A stretch of 64,000 bases of DNA from contig NZ_CP027231.1 of assembly GCF_002998435.1 (NCBI RefSeq), positions 1,281,001 to 1,345,000 on the forward strand, read 5' to 3'. Shown piece after piece: positions 1 to 7,835 of this stretch. The position numbers and the translations under genes are program-made. The DNA comes from Bacteroides zoogleoformans. GTDB lineage: Bacteria; Bacteroidota; Bacteroidia; Bacteroidales; Bacteroidaceae. Numbering within the stretch: position 1 is the first letter of the stretch; every line of letters begins with the position of its first letter. Under the pieces are notes generated by a model. The model saw nothing but the letters and a program-made list of their open reading frames with translations. It did not search any database and was not told the origin of the DNA.

Positions 1-365
1 GAGGCGTGCATGGTGGAAGCGTCTACCGGGGCGGCTTTCGTGGCGGGACGGCTTTCTGTAACGGAGACGCCGCCCGTTGTCACGTCCCCCGCAAGAGCGT
101 TTTCCCCGTCCGTGACCATGCCCTCCCTCACCGTGGCGTGCAGGTAGAGCGGCGTTCCTCCCCCGGTCAGGGAGTCCTGCAGGGCAAACACCCGTGTTGC
201 CGGCGGTGTTTCCCCTGCAGGCATCCCCAATGCCTCTACCTTGAATCCGATACTGCGCCCCGGATACGCGCCCCCCTCTTCGTGAGAGTCGTCGCAGGAG
301 CAAACTCCGGCAGTCAGCAGGGCCAGTGCCCCGCCTGCCAATACTGACAATGTCACTCTTTGCAT
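1..365 (-). CDS. Fimbrillin-like surface lipoprotein (3' part beyond window)
   Basis: The reverse strand from an ATG at 365 stays open to the window edge, giving about 121 residues. The N-terminus is a lipoprotein signal: MQRVT, a hydrophobic stretch rich in Leu/Ala/Gly, then a lipobox ending at the Cys of VCSCDD. The following text (IGFKVEALG, then ATRVFALQDS, then LYLHATV) resembles the start of fimbrillin or Mfa-like subunits, where an early strand is followed by a TR processing-like site. It is last in the same-strand fimbrial series and 126 bp after the stop of the preceding fimbrillin. The role as a minor or tip subunit is inferred from position; the C-terminus is not visible. Confidence 0.7.
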   Translation of the reverse strand, partial: MQRVTLSVLAGGALALLTAGVCSCDDSHEEGGAYPGRSIGFKVEALGMPAGETPPATRVFALQDSLTGGGTPLYLHATVREGMVTDGENALAGDVTTGGVSVTESRPATKAAPVDASTMHA

Positions 366-378
366 ATAGATGTTGTTA

Positions 379-488
379 GTGATTAGTGATGAATAGATGA
401 ATGATAAGTGGCTGGTAAACAGCGGCAAGTGCCCGGCGTGGAGTAAGTGTTGACCGCTGACAACAGCCAGGCACCTGCCGCTAATCAC
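379..488. repeat. Nested inverted repeat between two fimbrial genes
   Basis: An outer 8-bp pair (gtgattag at 379-386, ctaatcac at 481-488) and an inner 12-bp pair (gcggcaagtgcc at 422-433, ggcacctgccgc at 470-481, 11 of 12 complementary) could fold the spacer RNA into a long stem. It starts right at the stop of the upstream fimbrillin and ends before the next lipoprotein. It may act as an attenuator, a processing site or a partial terminator. No T-run follows on the minus strand. Confidence 0.55.
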
Positions 489-491
489 TGA

Positions 492-1589
492 TTACATCCC
501 TATCTCGGTGCTTCCCGCCGTCCAGTCTTCCACGGTCACGGTGAAGGTGATGGGGTTGCCCAGTACAGGGTCTCCGCCCGTTCCCGGATTCGGGTCGATG
601 GTCGGGTCGCTGGGATTCACGGGGTCGGTGGGAATCGGATCGATTTTACCCGCGCCGCCGCCCGGGGAACAGAAGTTCAGCGCGTAGATATACTTCTTCC
701 CGGCTTCCCAGGCAGAGTCTATCTTCACGGCGGAGTAGCCGTACTTTCCTGAAGCGGGCGGATAAATCTGCGTACCGTTCTTCGTGACCTGGCAGAGCAC
801 GGCCAGATAGGCTCCGTTCGGAGAGGCGGCACCGCTCCACGGCGTTAATGTCTGCGGAAGCAGCATGAAGTTCTCCGTTCCCGTGATGTTCTGCTCCGAT
901 GCCGTCAGGGTGACGGGGGCGGACAGGCGGGCCGAGAAGCTGGCGGGGGCGTTCGGCGCGTCCCATCCCGCCAGCGGGCCGGAAGCGGTCGTGGGCGAGG
1001 TGGGGAAGGTGAAGTTGGCCGCCGATTTCACCTGGCATACCTTCACTCCCTGCACCTTGATGGTGACGGTGGGGTCGGAGCACTTGGCCTTCACCTCTAT
1101 CTGCGAGAGGATGTGCTTGAAGTTGAGTGCCACGCCCGATGCGGAGGTGGTGCGGCTGCCGGTGTTGTGGGCCACCACGATGTCCTTCTGATCAGAGACC
1201 TTCTGCGGTGTCACGTAGCTGAATATCTTCTGCGTGCCGCTGTTGATGTACACCGATGCGCCGGCAGGCAGGTTGGCCGGAGCGTAGGCGAAGAACTTCA
1301 CCTCGTCGTTTCCGGGCCACGTCTGAGGATCGGTCATTTCCCATTTGCCGCCCGTCTGTCTCACCTCGGCGTTCTCGAAGAGGTTCGTTCCTCCCGAACT
1401 CTTGAATGCCGTCACCTTGAAGGGCGACAGGTTGGTCAGCGTGGTGACCGCCCCGCGGGTGGAAGCACCCAGCGTGGGATGGAAGTTGATGGATTCGCTG
1501 CGGTTCACAGCGTTCGTTTCGTCCTGCGAGCAGGAGCTGAGGCCGATGAGGCCTGCTGCCAGAAGGCAGCCCACAAGTTTCTTTTTCAT
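492..1589 (-). CDS. Fimbrillin family lipoprotein
   Basis: A 365-residue exported protein. The start at 1589 (MKKKLVGCLL) gives a clean lipoprotein signal with lipobox GLSSC and lipidated Cys20; a start 45 bp upstream would add an unlikely hydrophobic extension. The mature part begins INFHPTLGASTRG, with a TRG Arg-processing-like site, has beta-rich repeats, and contains a FKHILSQIEVKAK segment that is common in Mfa-like fimbrillins. The tail has Pro/Asp-rich PTDP repeats and ends FTVTVEDWTAG, typical of the family's last strand. In this family such proteins are lipidated, processed by an Arg-protease or similar, and polymerised by donor-strand exchange. It probably forms the main shaft or an accessory subunit of the pilus encoded here. 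Confidence 0.85.
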   Translation of the reverse strand: MKKKLVGCLLAAGLIGLSSCSQDETNAVNRSESINFHPTLGASTRGAVTTLTNLSPFKVTAFKSSGGTNLFENAEVRQTGGKWEMTDPQTWPGNDEVKFFAYAPANLPAGASVYINSGTQKIFSYVTPQKVSDQKDIVVAHNTGSRTTSASGVALNFKHILSQIEVKAKCSDPTVTIKVQGVKVCQVKSAANFTFPTSPTTASGPLAGWDAPNAPASFSARLSAPVTLTASEQNITGTENFMLLPQTLTPWSGAASPNGAYLAVLCQVTKNGTQIYPPASGKYGYSAVKIDSAWEAGKKYIYALNFCSPGGGAGKIDPIPTDPVNPSDPTIDPNPGTGGDPVLGNPITFTVTVEDWTAGSTEIGM

Positions 1590-1791
1590 ACTTGTTTTTG
1601 TTAGGATTAATAAAATTAGATTAAGAAAAAACACTGCCAGTTGCCTGTCAGTTATATCATATATTCCACATATTCACTTTCACGTCATCATCCGCTTGTA
1701 AAACAGGGAATCCGCATCATCTCCGTCTGAAGAATCATCATCCGCGTTAAAAACACAATCCGTGTCATCCGCGGCATCCGCGCCCGAAAGG

Positions 1792-2787
1792 CTACAGGTC
1801 TATCGGCCGCGTCTCCGTGCTCCAGTCGTCCACTCCCGTCTGGAATCCTCCTCCTTCCTCCCCCGCGGGCGCGGGGATCGTCAGTCCGTCCAGCCGTATA
1901 TGCACGTGCCGCCTGTCGGTCGCGCGGTTCACCTGTCCGCTCACGTCGAACGAAATGCGCCTGCAGCTGCCGTCGCGCAGGGTGACGCTGAGCGTCAGCC
2001 GGTGCGACGTGTCCTCCGCCTCGCTCACCCCGAAGCACAGCACCCGGCCCGTGAGCCGTGCCGTGCCCTCCTCGATGCCCGCTTCGAAGCGGAGGGACGA
2101 GCGTGAGGGGGAACGGTGCCCGGTTCCCGGGAACAGCGAGGCGGACATGCCGGAGAGCGAGAAGGCTGCGGAAGAGACACCCGCAAGGTTGCGCACGTTC
2201 ACTATCTCTACGGTGTAGATGTAGCTCTGCTCCTCCGGACAGAGCACGAGCGGACTCTCCGGGGCCGGCAGCTCCGAGGGGACGGTGACGGTGAAGTCCG
2301 TGCCGCCCGTTCCCCAGAGCATGCCGGGAGAGGAGACCGCCGGCTCCTGTCCGTCCCCATCCTGCACGGGGAGAGGAGGCGCGCAGGCCTCGAAGCTCTC
2401 CGGGGTGTCCGTGCCGCGCAGGAGCGCGGACTCGTTGTCGTTGTTCAGGCAGAGCACGCGGTACGTGCCCGGCAGAAGTTCGGTCGGACCTCCCTCACGG
2501 GGAAAGTCCCTGCGTAAGGGGCTGCCGGAGGAGGGGAAGAAATAGACGCTCATGCCCGTGGCCGATGCCCCGGGAGCATTGCGCCAGTCAAAAATCACCC
2601 GCACCCGTACCGAAGAATCGGGGGCGAAGGCGAAGGGTTTATGGTCACAGGAGGCGAGCAGCGAGGCGACGCCCGCCGCAAGCAGGATGAGCACGAACGC
2701 CCCCAACAGGAAGGCGATGCCGTGCAGACATTTTTTTCTCATGGATGTTCTCATGCTTCTCGTGGATGTTATTTCTGTCGTTCTCAT
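1792..2787 (-). CDS. DUF5119-type fimbrial assembly lipoprotein
   Basis: About 331 residues. A hydrophobic N-terminal segment (FLLGAFVLILLAAG) ends in a LASC lipobox, so it is probably a lipoprotein. A mid-region containing WRNAPGASATGMSVYFFP and a strand series ending in HVHIRLDGLTIPAP matches the DUF5119 family as I know it, which sits beside fimbrillin genes in Bacteroides and may act as an anchor or chaperone. The start at 2787 is chosen because it lies 8 bp after the stop of the upstream gene; alternatives at 2754 and 2742 would shorten a basic N-region. The gene is GC-rich like its fimbrial neighbours. Function is inferred from context. Confidence 0.7.
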   Translation of the reverse strand: MRTTEITSTRSMRTSMRKKCLHGIAFLLGAFVLILLAAGVASLLASCDHKPFAFAPDSSVRVRVIFDWRNAPGASATGMSVYFFPSSGSPLRRDFPREGGPTELLPGTYRVLCLNNDNESALLRGTDTPESFEACAPPLPVQDGDGQEPAVSSPGMLWGTGGTDFTVTVPSELPAPESPLVLCPEEQSYIYTVEIVNVRNLAGVSSAAFSLSGMSASLFPGTGHRSPSRSSLRFEAGIEEGTARLTGRVLCFGVSEAEDTSHRLTLSVTLRDGSCRRISFDVSGQVNRATDRRHVHIRLDGLTIPAPAGEEGGGFQTGVDDWSTETRPIDL

Positions 2788-2794
2788 GAATTTC

Positions 2795-4024
2795 TTATTT
2801 TCCGATTTGTGACCTGCGTTTCCCGTTGTAATTGTCATGTCCCAGCAGCCACACCAGCGACACCTCCGCCTTCGTGGGGCCGAACCACCGCCGCTGCTTC
2901 GTGGCCTGCCACAGGTAGCCGCCGCCCTGTGGGATGTACTCGTAGTACTCGCCGCCCAGATAGCCGATGCCGATGCTGAAGTCGAGGTTCAGCCTGCGGC
3001 CGATGGGGGCGGAGTAGCCGTAGGACAGGCCGCCCCCGTAGCTCCACCGGTCGCCGAGGTACCCCCTGCCGCCCCACTCGAGGTCGTAGGTAAGCAGCTG
3101 CCCGTACACCCCTATGTGGTGCCCCGTCAGCGGCTTGCGGCCGTAGCTCAGCCAGCGGCGCACCTCGAGGTCGCCGCCGTATATGCGGTGGTAGCGGTGG
3201 CGGCGGTCGCTCTTCAGCCAGGTGTACATCCAGTTGCCGGCCACCGACCAGCCGCGGCCCAGGTAGAACTCCAGCCCGAGGTTGGGCAGCACCACGGCGT
3301 CGTAGAGCAGGTTGGTCTTCAGCGCCATGTAGAAAGGTCTGCATTCGCGGGAGGGAGGAGCCGTCTCCTCCTTTTCGGGCGGGAGGATGTAGACGGTGTC
3401 CTTGGCGGCTTCCCGCACCTCCTCCGACTCGTACCACACGTGCAGGGTGGAGGCGCGCAGCTCGGGGAAGAAGCGGCTCTCCATGTAGCGCCAGGCGTAG
3501 CCGCTGCCCGTCATGACCAGCCGGCGCTTGCGCCCGTCGGCCACCTTGCCCTCGCGGGTAATCCACTCGGGGGTGTAGCGCAGGATGTCGAGCACCTCGT
3601 GGCGGTAGGGCATGTACTCGTCCGCCTGCACGAGCTTTTCCAGCCCCTGCCAGTCCACGCCCTTGGGCACGGTGGAGAGCCACCCGAACTCATGGGGGAA
3701 GTAGCCGGAGACCAGCTGCCGGATGGCCTCGGCCCTCCGCTCGGAGAGGCGCCGGTTCAACGCCGTGCTTCCCTCGGGGGAGGCTCCTGCGGTGACCCGC
3801 AGGCCCCGTATGCGCCGCGATGGGTCTTGCAGCAGGGTTCTGAAACGCTCGGTGAAGGCGCGTATGCGTGCGCCGTTATCACGGAAATAAGGGTCGAGGC
3901 GCGATTCGCCCTGACGGAAATAGACGCGCACGGAGTCCGTGCCCCGGCGCGTGTCGGATTCCTGTCCCCGGGCATGCCCGAGAAAAAGCAGGAGAAAGAG
4001 GAGAATAAAGGTTCGTTTCATCAC
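2795..4024 (-). CDS. DUF3575 outer-membrane protein with OmpA-like N-domain
   Basis: 409 residues with a signal peptide (MKRTFILLFLLLFLGHARGQ). Residues about 30-200 resemble an OmpA/MotB fold: VRVYFRQGESRLDP, then LRVTAGASPEGS and NRRLSERRAEAI, the usual peptidoglycan-associated pattern. The C-terminal half (ALKTNLLYDAVVLPNLGLEF onward) is the DUF3575 beta-barrel-like domain ending in repeated aromatic strands. First gene of the fimbrial series on this strand, followed 8 bp later by the DUF5119 gene. Such proteins probably serve as the outer-membrane base or wall anchor of the fimbria; that role is inference. Start may be 4024 or 4021. Confidence 0.8.
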   Translation of the reverse strand: MMKRTFILLFLLLFLGHARGQESDTRRGTDSVRVYFRQGESRLDPYFRDNGARIRAFTERFRTLLQDPSRRIRGLRVTAGASPEGSTALNRRLSERRAEAIRQLVSGYFPHEFGWLSTVPKGVDWQGLEKLVQADEYMPYRHEVLDILRYTPEWITREGKVADGRKRRLVMTGSGYAWRYMESRFFPELRASTLHVWYESEEVREAAKDTVYILPPEKEETAPPSRECRPFYMALKTNLLYDAVVLPNLGLEFYLGRGWSVAGNWMYTWLKSDRRHRYHRIYGGDLEVRRWLSYGRKPLTGHHIGVYGQLLTYDLEWGGRGYLGDRWSYGGGLSYGYSAPIGRRLNLDFSIGIGYLGGEYYEYIPQGGGYLWQATKQRRWFGPTKAEVSLVWLLGHDNYNGKRRSQIGK

Positions 4025-4164
4025 GAAAGATTAAAGGTTTATATCTTCTTTTTCATCTTGAACAGATAACCGTATCGGCTGTCTGTTCTTCCGTCCGGCC
4101 GTTCGTTCGGGAACTTGTCATATCCTTATTGGAGGGGCTTCGGGCAGGTGTTCCGGGACGCATA

Positions 4165-4179
4165 CCTCTTGGTAAGAGG
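4165..4179. repeat. Palindromic repeat, copy 1 (15-bp core)
   Basis: CCTCTTGGTAAGAGG: 6-bp arms around a GGT centre, same orientation as copy 2. Its flanks lack the CA/TG extension of the other two copies. Confidence 0.75.
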
Positions 4180-4230
4180 AGGGGGAAGGACGGCGTATCG
4201 TCGATAGCGGGAGGAAAACGCCCCGCGGCC

Positions 4231-4249
4231 CACCTCTTGGTAAGAGGTG
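4231..4249 (+). repeat. 19-bp palindromic repeat, copy 2
   Basis: CACCTCTTGGTAAGAGGTG: 8-bp perfect arms and an asymmetric GGT centre. Exactly reverse complementary to copy 3, so the pair bounds 220 bp (4250-4469) as an inverted repeat. Confidence 0.85.
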
Positions 4250-4469
4250 TGAGGGATGGGAAAAGGCATAAGGGAATTTCCATTGGGGAAAGGGGAGAGG
4301 AAGGCGGGATATTCGTTAGGTTCAACCTGTTGCAATGGGAGGGCAGGATATGAGGTTGTAAATATCACGGTACAGCCGTTTGCATAGGACGGGGATGTGG
4401 TTTTTCTTAAAAATATTTGTATATATTAAATAAAAGCCTTTTATTTGCAGGCGGTTACGGGAGGCATTA

Positions 4470-4488
4470 CACCTCTTACCAAGAGGTG
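4470..4488 (-). repeat. 19-bp palindromic repeat, copy 3 (inverted)
   Basis: CACCTCTTACCAAGAGGTG: the same arms with an ACC centre, that is, copy 2 in reverse orientation. It lies 16 bp from the 3' end of the tyrosine recombinase gene. Confidence 0.85.
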
Positions 4489-4504
4489 TGCGGAGGGCCT
4501 TTCC

Positions 4505-5758
4505 TCAAGACGTGAAGACCTCTTTCAGCAACTTGTTGTTGGCCTGTGCCAGCTGTTCGTTGTTTATTTCCCTGATATACGTGAGTGTCGTTTTGGTGTC
4601 GGTATGCCCCAGTGCCTTGGAGATGACGGGCAGGTCGATATTCTTCTCGTAGGCGATGCTCGCCCACGAGTGGCGGGCGACGTAGGAGGTGAGGTTCTCC
4701 TTGATGCCCGCCCGCCGTGCCAGCTCCTTGAGCGAGCGGTTGTAGCGGTTTAGGGCCGAGGAATAGGACACCTCGACAAGATTGCCGCCTGCCGGCCCGC
4801 CTTTATCGCCGTCTTTTCCCTTATCCGTTTCACTGCCCATCCGGTCTTTCGCACCGTCTTTCACCTTATACAATATAGGGAAGAGATAGTCCGTCCCCTC
4901 TGTCTTATACTTGTCCAGTATATCGAGCATGCACGGTTCCAGCCTCACCCTGACCTGCTGTCCCGTCTTGCGCCGGCGGTAGGTCAGCACCCCGTCCTTT
5001 ATCTGCGAACGCTTCAGGTGAGCCAGGTCAACAAAGGGCATGCCCATGGCGTAGAAAGAGAAGAGGAAGAGGTCGGAAGCCCCTGAACCCCACTCCCTTT
5101 CCCCCCTCCCTATGGGGGAGGGGCCGGGGGAGAGGCTGTAGGGGCTGTAGGGACTTCGGGGGCTTTTCAGCTTCCTTATCTCTTTCTCCCCTATGCTTCT
5201 CTTCACCGTCCGCTCGTTGCCCGTGAACACGCCCTTGAAGGGTTCTTTGTCCTTCACGAGGCGTTTCGTGGCGGCTTTGTTGTAGATGGCACGCAGGGAG
5301 CGCATGTAGCAGGAGGAAGTGTTGGGGCACACACCACGGTCGCGCAGCCACCGCTCGTAACTTCGCACACTGTCGGCGTCGAGCGCCGATACGGGCACGT
5401 CCGTGCCGCCGCTGAAGCGGATGAAAGAGCGAACGGCCGTGCGGTAGTTCTCTTGGGTGGAGGGGCTTACACCTTCGGCGGCCGCGTGGACGAAACCGGA
5501 AAGCCGGGGAGCGACACGCTCTCTCCGCCGTTTCTGCAACTTACATGCTTTCCGTACTTTCTGCTCTTTCTGCTCTTTCCGTTCTTTCCGTACTTTCGCC
5601 TCTTCCTCGGGTTTCTCTTCCTCCGGCTTCTCTTCCTTTTTGTCTTTCTCCTTCTCTTCTTTTTTCTTGTCTCTTTTACCGGCGAAGACTGCTCTTGGGA
5701 GGCGGCAGAGGTAGTCCGCACTCTTGAAATAAGATAGAATCTTAAGCATCTGTATCAT
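4505..5758 (-). CDS. Tyrosine recombinase (probable DNA invertase) with in-frame insertions
   Basis: 417 residues. After a Lys/Glu-rich low-complexity tract (about residues 28-82) comes a SAM-like DNA-binding domain (STQENYRTAVRSFIRFSGG) and a C-terminal catalytic domain. Visible motifs are TSYVARHSWASIAY (Arg box II), LGHTDTKTTLTYIREI with the nucleophile Tyr, and FSFYAMGMPFVDLAHL at box I. In the Bacteroides relatives I know, box I reads TRGM; here it reads AMGM, so the usual Arg is missing. Two loops look inserted: a Pro/Ser/Gly stretch of about 28 residues after RKLK, encoded by a palindromic repeat, and a charged GKDGDKGG-type loop after YLFPILYKV. It lies upstream of, and co-oriented with, fimbrial genes, as invertase-type recombinases commonly do. 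Start 5749 is also possible. Whether the enzyme is active is uncertain. Confidence 0.85.
   Translation of the reverse strand: MIQMLKILSYFKSADYLCRLPRAVFAGKRDKKKEEKEKDKKEEKPEEEKPEEEAKVRKERKEQKEQKVRKACKLQKRRRERVAPRLSGFVHAAAEGVSPSTQENYRTAVRSFIRFSGGTDVPVSALDADSVRSYERWLRDRGVCPNTSSCYMRSLRAIYNKAATKRLVKDKEPFKGVFTGNERTVKRSIGEKEIRKLKSPRSPYSPYSLSPGPSPIGRGEREWGSGASDLFLFSFYAMGMPFVDLAHLKRSQIKDGVLTYRRRKTGQQVRVRLEPCMLDILDKYKTEGTDYLFPILYKVKDGAKDRMGSETDKGKDGDKGGPAGGNLVEVSYSSALNRYNRSLKELARRAGIKENLTSYVARHSWASIAYEKNIDLPVISKALGHTDTKTTLTYIREINNEQLAQANNKLLKEVFTS
5103..5123. repeat. REP-like palindrome inserted in the recombinase coding sequence
   Basis: CCCCTCCC (5103-5110) pairs with GGGAGGGG (5116-5123) around a 5-nt centre. 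It sits inside a G/C-tract segment, about 5078-5166, that encodes the proline-rich loop of the recombinase without breaking its frame. Such pyrimidine/purine palindromes recur in Bacteroidetes genomes. Insertion is inferred from comparison with the usual family length. Confidence 0.65.
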
Positions 5759-5785
5759 GATTTATAGGGTTAATGAAATCGCGGA

Positions 5786-5793
5786 CAAAGATA
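5786..5793 (-). promoter_or_regulatory. -7 box for the recombinase gene
   Basis: Reverse-strand TATCTTTG, a match to the Bacteroides TAnnTTTG element, about 28 nt upstream of the start at 5758. Confidence 0.55.
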
Positions 5794-5858
5794 CAGATTG
5801 TGAGGAACGGAGAGAGGGACGCTTCTTTTACTGCCGGGAAGCAGGATTCCATCTCTTC

Positions 5859-7748
5859 TCAGCCTTTTCTATCGATATATTTCAGCAGCTCTTTGTAAAA
5901 GACGTGATGGCTCAGCGTCGTGGCGTCGCCCAGTATCACCAACTTCATTCTGGCACGGGTGATGGCCACGTTCATTCTTCTCAAGTCGTTCAGAAAGCCT
6001 ATCTGTCCTTCTTCGTTGGCACGAACCAAGCTGATGAAGATGACATCGCGCTCTTGTCCCTGAAAGCCATCTACCGTATGTACGGTGAACAGACTGCGGT
6101 AAGGCTTTAAAGAGGCATCCGCCTTTATCTTGTTGCGGAGGTATTGCACTTGTGCTTTGTAGGGGGAGATGATGCCGAAGTCAATCCTTTCTTCCAGAAT
6201 ACGGTTCCCGCCGATCCGGTCGATATAGGTTTTCAGCTGCGACAGAAGCAAATCGGCTTCTGCCTTGTTGATGCGTCCGAACGTCTCTCCCACAAACTCC
6301 TCCTTGAAATCCATCCCGGACGTATCAATCCAACCGATAGGGATGTCCCAGTCCAGAATGCCGCGATAGCGGACATCGGGAGCTGCCTCTAATTCATTGT
6401 TATAGAACCATTGGGAAGAAAACTTCATGATGTCTTCGTGCATGCGATACTGCACCTTCAATAAAGAGACGGCCGACGGCTTATTGGCCACCACTCTCTC
6501 CATCAACGTTCGCTCCAAGCCTCGGCGGGCGGCCTCGTAGCATTTGATGGTAGGCGGCAATTGGCAATGGTCGCCGGCCAGTATCACGCGGTCGGCCTTG
6601 CGGATGGCTATCCAGCAGGCGGCTTCGAGTGCTTGGGCGGCTTCGTCGATGAACAGCGTTGCGAAGCGGCGTCCGTTGAGCAGGCGATGATTGCTGCTCA
6701 CCAAAGTAGATGCAATGACATGAGCGCCATCGAAGAGTTCGGCATTGATTTGTATTTCCAGTGCCGTGGCACGGTCGCGCAGGCGGCTCATACGGTTGCG
6801 CACGCCTTCGCGCTCTTCGTAACTGCCCCGGCGGGCACGTCCGCCCAATTCGCGAAGATTCTTCCGGATGCTCCATAATTCGGGATAGAGAGGGTGATTC
6901 TCAAAACGTCGTTCGTAGGTGAAAGAGAGCATTTTATCATTCACGCGGGTAGGGTTTCCGATGCGCAGCACGTTGACGCCCCTGTCCACTAATTTCTCCG
7001 ATATCCAGTCGACGGCCGTGTTGCTTTGGGCGCACACTAATACCTGAGGTTCACGGTGCAACGTTTCATAGATGGCTTCTACAAGTGTAGTCGTTTTTCC
7101 GGTGCCCGGAGGACCGTGTACGATGACTGTGTCGCGGGCACACAGCACCTTGTTCACTGCCGTTTCCTGAGTAGCGTTCAGCCACGGGAAGCGCACCGGA
7201 TAAAGCTCACGGAATCCGGCTTTCGCACTGCCCAGCAGGATATCCCGCAGCTCGGCCAGGCGGTTACCTTTGGCACGAAGTGTGTCTTCCAGTGCCTCGA
7301 ACATGGTGCGGTAGGATGTTTCGTCGAAATAGAGCTGCACACCGAGGTTATCGGCGGCTTGCACCTCCATGACGGCGACCGGCCCGGGCATGATTGCCAC
7401 CATGCGCGTTTCGTCGGCATAGCTCACGGTGGCGGTGAAATTCATGTAAGTGATTTTCTCATCGGCCGACCGGCGGAAAAAACAAACGGGGCGACCGAAC
7501 TCAAAACTATGTTCCATGTCGGTATCCTCGCTACGTGTAATCTCTATAACCAACTGATTCAGCGAGTTGTAGTAACTCCTTCCCGGAGTGGCGGGGTACC
7601 AGCAAAGTCCCCGTTTGACTTTCCGGGCCACGCCCATGTTCTCTGTCTGCCGTTTGAATTCCTCCTTTTCGTATTCATATTCCATGCGCAGCAAGCTCTG
7701 TTGCCGTTGAAGGTGTATGATAGGACTGTTCGTTTCTTGTTCTTTCAT
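5859..7748 (-). CDS. UPF1/IGHMBP2-type superfamily 1 helicase
   Basis: 629 residues, full length for the bacterial IGHMBP2-like family. Motifs in order: Walker A GPPGTGKTTT at 212-221, motif Ia AQSNTAVD near 240, Walker B/DEAD-like FIDEAAQ at 367-372, motif III GDHCQLPPT at 392-400, QYRMHEDI (motif IV), TVDGFQGQERDVI (motif V) and NVAITRAR (motif VI). The N-terminal part carries an accessory beta-barrel-like domain. It is a predicted 5'-3' nucleic-acid helicase or translocase; substrate (RNA or DNA) is unknown. Monocistronic on the minus strand between the recombinase and pfkA. The ATP-hydrolysis residues look intact. Confidence 0.9.
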   Translation of the reverse strand: MKEQETNSPIIHLQRQQSLLRMEYEYEKEEFKRQTENMGVARKVKRGLCWYPATPGRSYYNSLNQLVIEITRSEDTDMEHSFEFGRPVCFFRRSADEKITYMNFTATVSYADETRMVAIMPGPVAVMEVQAADNLGVQLYFDETSYRTMFEALEDTLRAKGNRLAELRDILLGSAKAGFRELYPVRFPWLNATQETAVNKVLCARDTVIVHGPPGTGKTTTLVEAIYETLHREPQVLVCAQSNTAVDWISEKLVDRGVNVLRIGNPTRVNDKMLSFTYERRFENHPLYPELWSIRKNLRELGGRARRGSYEEREGVRNRMSRLRDRATALEIQINAELFDGAHVIASTLVSSNHRLLNGRRFATLFIDEAAQALEAACWIAIRKADRVILAGDHCQLPPTIKCYEAARRGLERTLMERVVANKPSAVSLLKVQYRMHEDIMKFSSQWFYNNELEAAPDVRYRGILDWDIPIGWIDTSGMDFKEEFVGETFGRINKAEADLLLSQLKTYIDRIGGNRILEERIDFGIISPYKAQVQYLRNKIKADASLKPYRSLFTVHTVDGFQGQERDVIFISLVRANEEGQIGFLNDLRRMNVAITRARMKLVILGDATTLSHHVFYKELLKYIDRKG

Positions 7749-7835
7749 GCCTGCAAAGGAAGTTCTTTCTTCGTCATGTGTCTTTAAGTCGGTAAGCCGC
7801 GTGTCTGTGGCGTTTAAGCATTGTCCGGCTCTTTG

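Larger units (their letters stand above)
4025..4504. other. Gene-free gap carrying palindromic repeats, recombinase side of fimbrial locus
   Basis: No convincing gene lies here. It holds three near-identical palindromes built on CCTCTT-GGT-AAGAGG (4165-4179, 4231-4249, 4470-4488). The last is in the opposite orientation to the other two. It also holds an AT-rich patch at 4401-4435 with a promoter-like aaatatttg reading toward the recombinase, that is, away from the fimbrial genes. I could not find a good CAAAnnTA (reverse-strand TAnnTTTG) box between the two 19-bp palindromes that would drive the fimbrial genes in the present orientation. Confidence 0.7.

Noticed and set aside
2837..4069. Long open frame (about 410 codons) on the plus strand opposite the DUF3575 gene
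   Set aside because: It is the antisense shadow of a GC-rich gene; the translated text is Val/Ala/His repeats with no motif, and the minus-strand protein has a signal peptide and known domains.
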